Shown in pieces: positions 58,920 through 64,000 of a stretch of DNA of 64,000 nucleotides (the first letter of the stretch is position 1; each line of letters begins with the position of its first letter). Under the pieces are notes generated by a model, which was not told the DNA's origin, did not search any database, and saw nothing but the letters and a program-made list of their open reading frames with translations. The DNA comes from Dipylidium caninum. Lineage: Eukaryota > Platyhelminthes > Cestoda > Cyclophyllidea > Dipylidiidae. The position numbers were made by a program, and so were the translations under genes. Location: the NCBI GenBank assembly GCA_017562135.1, contig QEYB01000118.1:1-64000 (forward strand). Reading direction: 5' to 3'.

Positions 58920-61900
58920 CTTGTGTGGTGTGCGCTTGCGTCGAGTGTGAGCGGCGGACTAGGGAGTGATGACGACGAAAACAATATTCTCAAGTGTGAG
59001 GGCAACCTATGAACTGAGGCCTGGAGTGCCTAAGTACATGTTGATTATTTTAAGTGGGGTCGGCAAATAAGGCGATTTTCGAGGAATTGTGGTCTTTTGC
59101 CTATATGCCACACAAGGCGAGGCCCTCCGACTATTGTTGGCGCCCGCTGCGAGCGAACCAGGCAAACCGCGGTGCTGCTGTCGCGCCCTCCTCCTCCGCC
59201 TCGGAGTCCTCCAGCTATGCGATTCGAGTATTCTCCCAACACCGACCACCCAATGCGTGACGGCACGTTGAGGACGACAACACCAGGTGAATAACATGGC
59301 TCCACTAAGCTGACGCTGTAAAACGCAGCGACAAGGGAAGGGTCGTGGCCTTTCCCCGACTCCCGTGCATCTTATTACATTTAATTAAACCGCAATCATG
59401 AGGACAGGATTTGGAGTGAATTTAAATTTAGACTGTTTATCGGGGAGTTATACTTGCAATGAGAGATTAAAAAGTAGTGTTAGCCCAAATGACCGCATGT
59501 TGTCCCCCCGCACGCTTGCAATTCTAAACTGACCCCATCTTGTGCACCGCCCTCCTGTACCCCTCCACTCGCGACCTGTGCATTAAAACGGTGGAGTGAG
59601 GCGAAAATAAACACTAAGGACTGTGTTCAGTCCGCCACTCATTGCAGAACCGAGTGACCAGCTCGGGTGGGCAAAGAGGCGGTATAGCACGCTTGCTTCT
59701 CCACAGGCCTCAAGTTACTTTGTCCACCACCACCAACTCCACCAATCCTCCTCCACACGCCCCCTGTGGAAATAACGTGGTGCTTTCGTCATTCCGCGAC
59801 CTTTGAAAACCTTTCTAGCACATTCCGTACAACAGGGAGGAGGTGGTGTGCGCCCCACGCAATCATCTTCATTCGCACTGATGCATTCCACCTTCCCCAA
59901 CAGGCTGGAGCTCCGTTGAGGATGTGCGCGAAATAAACGCGTACCTGCCTCCGTGTCTGCCTTCTTCTATCGCCTCTCACCTCCCACCGAACGGAAGTTC
60001 ACCTGCAGTGGGAGTAAAGCCTGCTGCCTCATGAGTGGCACATCGTCCTGGCCAACGGAGGGGTTTCGGACTGTTTGGAGCAGACAGGGGCTCAAGCGTT
60101 GTTAATATACACCTCAGGAGGTAACCTTTCAGGATCACTAATAATTCCTCCACGGACACGAGCCCTCGCAGGGCGGGGCGGACGGGGTGGTGGCTTAGGG
60201 CCCAAAGAGTTGACGGTGGAGGACGCGGGGACGAGAGGAAACAGTGGAAAAGCTTGTTTTGAGTGCGAAAACGATACCACCACCTCGGCGCCGTGAAATG
60301 CCAGTTCGCATCAGATCGGCATCAGCAACAAACGGAAGCTCTCCATTTGTCCGACGGATGGAGCGACAGTTGCAGCAGGAGTATCTCCTCTTTGGCAGCA
60401 GATATTTACGTCTAAGATGCGCGGATGCTTACCGCATTGTTGCTTTCTTGGTCAGCGACTATAAACACTCCACCGGGCCATCGATTGTTGTGGTGCGCCG
60501 GAGTAAGTTGCGGAGATAACCGCATAGACGGAAGCGCTTGCCAGGGTCTCTTCACTACCCACAATTGCAGTCGCGATGCATATGTCATGAACTTGCCCCA
60601 GGCAGTGATCCCTCCTCTCCGCAGATTGGTTTGATAGTAAGAAGAAACGGGCATCGTCGCCACTAGCATTCTCAACATCACCATCTCCACGTGAGTGTCT
60701 TGGACCCTGGCCCCACGTCCCTACCTGCCAGACGCCTACTTTGCTCATCTTCTTCTCCCCTCTCACTCATATATTTGATCAAGGCCAAGGGTCCTATGTT
60801 CTAGCCCATTTTTCACCTACTATAATGAATACTGTACATACACGCCTCATTGCAGACTTTCCTCTATGTCTCTCCTTCCTCTCTTCCTGACTGCTATCTT
60901 CTTTTGCTGCTAGTGGGAGAAACAGAAAAAGGCTAATTGCAACTTGTCATTAGCCTGCTGCGTAGTGTAGGCAAGCAGCAAAGAGTTTATATGGAAGTAA
61001 AGAGACCACTTGCATGCAAATGCCACTACCACGGTTCGCATCGCCACAGAACTGTAGCCTCAAAAGGGACAAGAAAATTGCAGCCCGGCCGCTTGACGAG
61101 AGACACCGTATGGAGAACGGGAAGGTCAAATTATGTGGAGTTGTTTCTTCTAGGAAAGACCACCCAACAAAAAAGCGTCAACTCTTTCTCAGGTCGACAT
61201 TGTTCGTTGTGAGGTCTCATATGGAAAAATAAGTCAAATTGCTGCAACCTCGAACTATTTCTCCCCAGAACGTCAAATTACCAGTTAATGGGAGTGGCAG
61301 TTTATCCCAATCAAGGCGACCGTCATAGGCCAAAGACACGGTCATTCATAGCACACACTAAGCGGCGAAGAAAGAAGAATATGCCCCTCGCTCTGCACTT
61401 GGGACCAAGTCACATTTCCTTCAGTTGAAAGACCCCTTCTAGCTGATCTAATGTTCTAATTTGTACTATCTGCGTACAAAGTACACATTGCGATTCCGTC
61501 TAAGCAAGTGACATGTAGCTCAATCATACACCGCTTTCGCCCTCATCAATGCAATATTTTGTAACATTTAACCCAACATCACCCGCATTCATCGGCACTC
61601 CCTTTTACCTACTTCCCCCTTTCCCCATTTCGAGCACAAATTTGATAGTGCGATCGCGTGCAAACTCCCACTGCTTAGCTCGATCACACGCTGCTTTCGG
61701 CTATTTCACCGCATTCATGACATACAGCCACACCAGCCTTCGCTCAATTCATTGCTATCACGAGACTCTCCTCAACCTCATTTCCCGCTTTCTACTCAAT
61801 GGCAACATATTTCTCCACGATTTCTCTTCTTCAATTCCACCATGCAACATCCCAGCATCTACACTTGGCACCGAGTCAAGTACATAGAAGTATAAGGGAC

Positions 61901-62690
61901 ATTCGACTTGTCCCACTGAAGTAACGAAGTTGTGGGATGTTATAATTGTGAGCAAAAGATCTTCTCCCAATATGGGTGTCCTCAGGGCATATTTTAATAG
62001 TATGCCAAGTGCACAGACCACTTTACTGGGGTTTCGTACCCTTGAAAGCAGGACAAACGAGAAAATTGTTCCAAACGGCGACTGGCGGGGAAGACACAGT
62101 ATCTCAGGTAGCACATATTTTTATGAAACAATTCTCTTAGCCCTCAACGGACCCTGGCGCGTGCATATGCGATTTGCATGAGTGCGCGAAGGCAGTGAAG
62201 GAACTGAGAGTGGGGGATGAGTGGTGAGGGCATCGTGTTTTAAAGGCAATCGGCTGTGTGCATGAAGTAGTCGTAATTGGCTACTTGTAAATTCTCTTGT
62301 ATGAAAGATTGTTCTTCTTAGTATGTGGACTTGATGTACCTCTGGGTCTATTGCAGAGTGTTTTAGTGAGGAGGAATCATAAGGTAAGTAGGTGGATTGA
62401 TTGGCTTTGCGTTTCGCATAGTGGGCGTGGGTGTTATACCATTGGTATACTTATGTGGACATTTGTGATCTGGTAGTGGCTTCATTGAGAATGTGGGAAT
62501 TCTCACTATTCACCTAGGTGTGATGTATGTGCGCATGTCATGTGGGGTTATTTGTTATATTTGGGGGGAGAGATGATGACAGGCGTTGAAGAAGGGTGAA
62601 GTGAGAGACGGAGGGAGGGAAGCAATATTAAATGAGAATGTTGAAGGTAGAAGTGACTAGTTGAGAAGAGGAGAGGCAGGCAGGCAGGCA
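58920..62690. other. Right half of the U5 insert, mostly unassigned
   Basis: Apart from the possible exons at 60250-60589 there are only short ORFs (61549-61887 plus, 61758-62114 minus, overlapping each other). No repeat partner inside the window was found. Confidence 0.4.
60250..60589 (+). other. Possible two-exon gene end (FVRRMERQLQQEYLLF block)
   Basis: A frame reading PFVRRMERQLQQEYLLFG and RLRCADAYRIVAFLVSDY ends at a good donor (CGGA-GTAAGT, about 60502). A plausible acceptor (ACAATTGCAG, about 60569) leads to a short in-frame tail and TGA near 60589. The helical look of the segment is the main support. Upstream exons and family are unknown. It lies in the U5 insert. Confidence 0.25.
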
Positions 62691-62692
62691 GT

Positions 62693-62782
62693 GAGGTAGA
62701 GGATCAGAAGAAGTAATAATACGTCTCAGATGAAAAGCTCTCAAAATGAGCATAAGCTCGCGCCAGACTAAACGGCAGTCCG
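62693..62782 (+). repeat. 90-bp direct repeat, right flank of the insert
   Basis: Second copy of the flank repeat, 88 of 90 bases the same. It is directly preceded by a short GGCA run. Confidence 0.9.
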
Positions 62783-63659
62783 ATGAAACAGTAATCGTAG
62801 AATAAATAGGGTACTTCGAAAACAAGAAGATCTGAGGACCTTTTAATTCTAACTCGCAGTTGAAGCTCCACTTTCATCAGCACATTTGTCAGTAAGGTAA
62901 TTGCCCAACAACCACGAAATCCACTAGCACCTCTGATTCACCACAGGAATTTCCAACTATACTCTTCTCTTCCACCTATTTCAATTGCTCCTCCGAAGCA
63001 GCGGCTGGAAACCTGACTCTGCCTAATGTACAATGAAAACTTTATAGTAGTTACTTTGACAACTGTGCCAAAGCTTACTCTCCTGCCAAATTATTTCTCG
63101 TTTTAATATTTATTAAATTTATGCTCATCCCAACTAACTCAATGTCAATCAGCGACGTTGCTGAGATGCACGTGGCATATTCCACGCCATTATTAAGCAA
63201 CCTGACCACTGGTAATCGCAGAACACCTCCTGCCCTCCACTGGTCTTCACTTCTTCCTTCCGGAACGCAGGACATCATTCTTCACGTGGCACCTCCCTCT
63301 CCCTCTCCCTCTCCCTCTCCTCTCTCCTCTCTCCACCCTTATGAAAGCGCCTTTCAGTAACCCTTTCACTCCACTCTCCCTAGCTTTATTTCTCCACGAA
63401 CTGGCAAAACCACTTCCTCGAAGTCGGTTGACTTTAAATGTGATTGACAGTCTCTCACGATGCCACGACGCTAAATCACTATGCCGGGAAACTTCTTTTG
63501 TTCGCTATTAATTTCCATTTGCATAATGTGACTCCCTTGGCTATTAAAGGCTTCACTTAAATTCGGTTTCTCAAGGCATCCTCCATTATTCTGCATATGG
63601 TAAGGAGTGTTCTTTAACTTAGGTGACCCAGGGTTGTACGATAAATTTTGATCACTCGG

Positions 63660-63683
63660 TTGTGGCTATCTTGATAGCCACAA
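63660..63683 (+). repeat. Perfect 11-bp hairpin in arm U5
   Basis: Arms TTGTGGCTATC and GATAGCCACAA with a TT loop. The U4 partner (45867-45893) and the relative near 24317 have only an imperfect version. Confidence 0.85.
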
Positions 63684-64000
63684 AGGGAAATAAAGGCGTC
63701 TCCACAAAGGTCTGACGGGAAAATTCCGATGGTGAATTCGTAGGACATGATGATGTCCTACGTTTGCCTACAAACTGCCCAAGTCGACTTAGAGGAGCGT
63801 ATGCAAGACTGTCCAGGTTATGCGAGCGGTGCAGATGCGTGTTAGAACATCAGCTCAGTGGCCCCTTCACCCTCCTTGACGATCAAGGCGATCTGTTTCT
63901 CTACCGTCCCTGATTTCGATACTGATAGAGTGGTGAAGACGAGCACCACGCCCATCTACGTCCCCATCGCAGCACTCACCTCGTCCACTGTGATGGCAGC

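Larger units (their letters stand above)
56016..62692. mobile_element. 6.7-kb insert in palindrome arm U5, flanked by 90-bp direct repeats
   Basis: The left arm lacks this segment. It begins directly after one copy of a 90-bp sequence and ends directly before a second copy. It carries the intact 337-aa ORF and a copy of the dispersed repeat seen at 7.7, 22.9 and 40.9 kb. No transposase or reverse transcriptase frame and no terminal inverted repeats were seen, so the element class is unknown; a duplication-type insertion is as likely as transposition. Confidence 0.6.

Noticed and set aside
61549..62114. Overlapping 112- and 118-aa ORFs on opposite strands
   Set aside because: Neither has splice, composition or repeat support, and random ORFs of this size are expected at this base composition.
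56016..62692. LTR retrotransposon or DNA transposon
   Set aside because: No reverse transcriptase, integrase or transposase frame, no TG...CA terminal repeats and no terminal inverted repeats were visible.

Overview
This is a eukaryotic, almost certainly metazoan, nuclear window. The genes I can build are chains of short exons with GT-AG introns, mostly in phase 1, with introns from 33 bp to several hundred bp. There are no operons or ribosome-binding sites. I saw no reverse transcriptase, transposase, rRNA or tRNA. Short-exon genes, very small introns and lineage-specific families would fit a parasitic flatworm such as a tapeworm, but nothing in the sequence proves the taxon.

The window is mainly a mosaic of segmental duplications. 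A unit U of about 4-5 kb occurs four times: U1 (about 405-4762, minus), U3 (about 16850-21889, plus), U4 (about 45550-52309, plus) and U5 (52310 to the window end, minus). U4 and U5 form a head-to-head palindrome around a 2.25-kb spacer. U5 is interrupted by a 6.7-kb insert (56016-62692) flanked by a 90-bp direct repeat. A more diverged relative of the U gene, U2, lies at about 8830-10390 (minus).

Three gene families stand out. (1) Unit U carries a Glu-rich repeat protein with a CxxC exon and a ladder of duplicated exon-intron cassettes. U3 has the only copy I can read through (19170-21516, about 603 aa); U1, U2 and U4 are broken and U5 keeps two exons. (2) A 337-aa basic protein starting MGNARSS (possible N-myristoylation) with an NLS-like PKRRR is intact only inside the U5 insert (56636-57649, minus). 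Broken copies lie at about 4790-6200 and 14510-15620. (3) A secreted, sequon-rich protein of two tandem modules (28015-31705, plus) has a signal-peptide exon, thirteen further exons and a poly(A) signal, but one -1 frameshift at the end of module 1.

Region by region: 0.4-4.8 kb U1; 4.8-6.8 kb broken 337-aa family copy; 7.7-8.1 kb dispersed repeat; 8.6-10.6 kb U2 flanked by inverted copies of a small exon; 10.7-14.5 kb nothing recognisable; 14.5-16.2 kb second broken 337-aa copy; 16.4-21.9 kb U3; 22.5-24.4 kb dispersed repeats and a 218-aa ORF; 24.4-28.0 kb little; 28.0-31.8 kb secreted two-module gene; 31.8-44.8 kb repeat fragments and ORF relics; 44.8-64 kb the palindrome with its insert. 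The genes show no shared pathway. What links them is repeated segmental duplication, inversion and decay.
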